Positions 63,750 to 64,000 of a stretch of 64,000 nucleotides of DNA are shown one piece after another. The stretch covers positions 372,001 to 436,000 of the forward strand of contig JAIUPT010000028.1 of NCBI GenBank assembly GCA_022315425.1, read 5' to 3'. The position numbers and the translations under genes are program-made. Positions within the stretch are counted from its first letter, which is position 1, and each line of letters starts with the position of its first letter. The stretch is from Pseudevernia furfuracea. Taxonomy: Eukaryota; Ascomycota; Lecanoromycetes; Lecanorales; Parmeliaceae. Below the pieces are notes generated by a model. The model searched no databases. It was not told the DNA's origin and worked only from the letters and a program-made list of their open reading frames with translations.

Positions 63750-64000
63750 CTGTGGTAGTGGCGCTCCGCTTGAGAATTCAGATCCACGCAATGACCACTT
63801 CCGGCACGATTTATGTGTTGATACGCAAAAGGGAACCAGCAACAGGTATAGCAAGTTAGAGTGTACTTCACAACCAGCTAGGGCTTCCAAAAGTCCTAAA
63901 AAGAGGCCTCGATGTCTGGAGAACAATGAGACTTGATACCGTTCATCCAGCAACAGGATTCGCATGCATCGTGACCTTCTCGATCCTCAATATCTCCCCC
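63750..64000. other. sequence after the SET gene
   Basis: The last 250 bp show no recognisable gene. Confidence 0.4.

Overview
This window is nuclear DNA from a filamentous ascomycete (Pezizomycotina). The protein genes are densely packed and most are split by short GT-AG introns of about 49-105 nt with CTGAC/CTAAC-type branch sites. The gene set is fungal: kinesin, ALG2, EME1, SEN54, ZPR1, elongin C, a GH71 glucanase, a PTH11/rhodopsin-type membrane protein and F-box families. I cannot fix the class; the F-box families and gene style recall Dothideomycetes or Leotiomycetes. Gene models below were assembled by hand from splice sites and reading frame. In every intact model the joined exons add up to a whole number of codons.

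Layout. 1-9.5 kb: a possible gene end, a SAP-like/F-box-like gene, a DENN-domain protein and the Eme1 subunit of a Holliday-junction nuclease. 10.3-27.4 kb: an apparent secondary-metabolite cluster of seven genes, namely a phenylalanine/histidine ammonia-lyase relative, a DMATS-type aromatic prenyltransferase, a rhodopsin-like seven-helix protein, a stand-alone adenylation enzyme, a monocarboxylate-type MFS transporter, an alpha/beta-hydrolase and a cytochrome P450. 28.2-42.8 kb: ALG2, a secreted GH71 alpha-1,3-glucanase, a repeat-rich spacer, a long coiled-coil kinesin and a membrane-anchored cupredoxin. 44.8-55.3 kb: a decayed MFS transporter, elongin C, SEN54, a secreted glycoprotein and a decayed F-box gene. 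55.4-63.8 kb: an F-box/Cys-rich protein, an intron-containing tRNA-Leu(UAG), an RNase H fusion protein, ZPR1 and a SET-domain protein.

The cluster is the most unusual part. The first six genes alternate in direction, giving three head-to-head pairs with shared promoters (lyase/prenyltransferase, receptor/adenylation enzyme, transporter/hydrolase), with the P450 at the right edge. A reasonable hypothesis is a small aromatic product: the lyase makes an arylacrylic acid, the adenylation enzyme activates a carboxylate, the prenyltransferase adds a dimethylallyl group, the P450 and hydrolase tailor it and the MFS protein exports it. The lyase lacks both usual substrate-selecting residue pairs and carries a basic insertion; the adenylation enzyme has no carrier or reductase domain; the P450 lacks the usual I-helix threonine. 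The product and the cluster limits are inference. No pathway-specific transcription factor or polyketide synthase is visible in the window.
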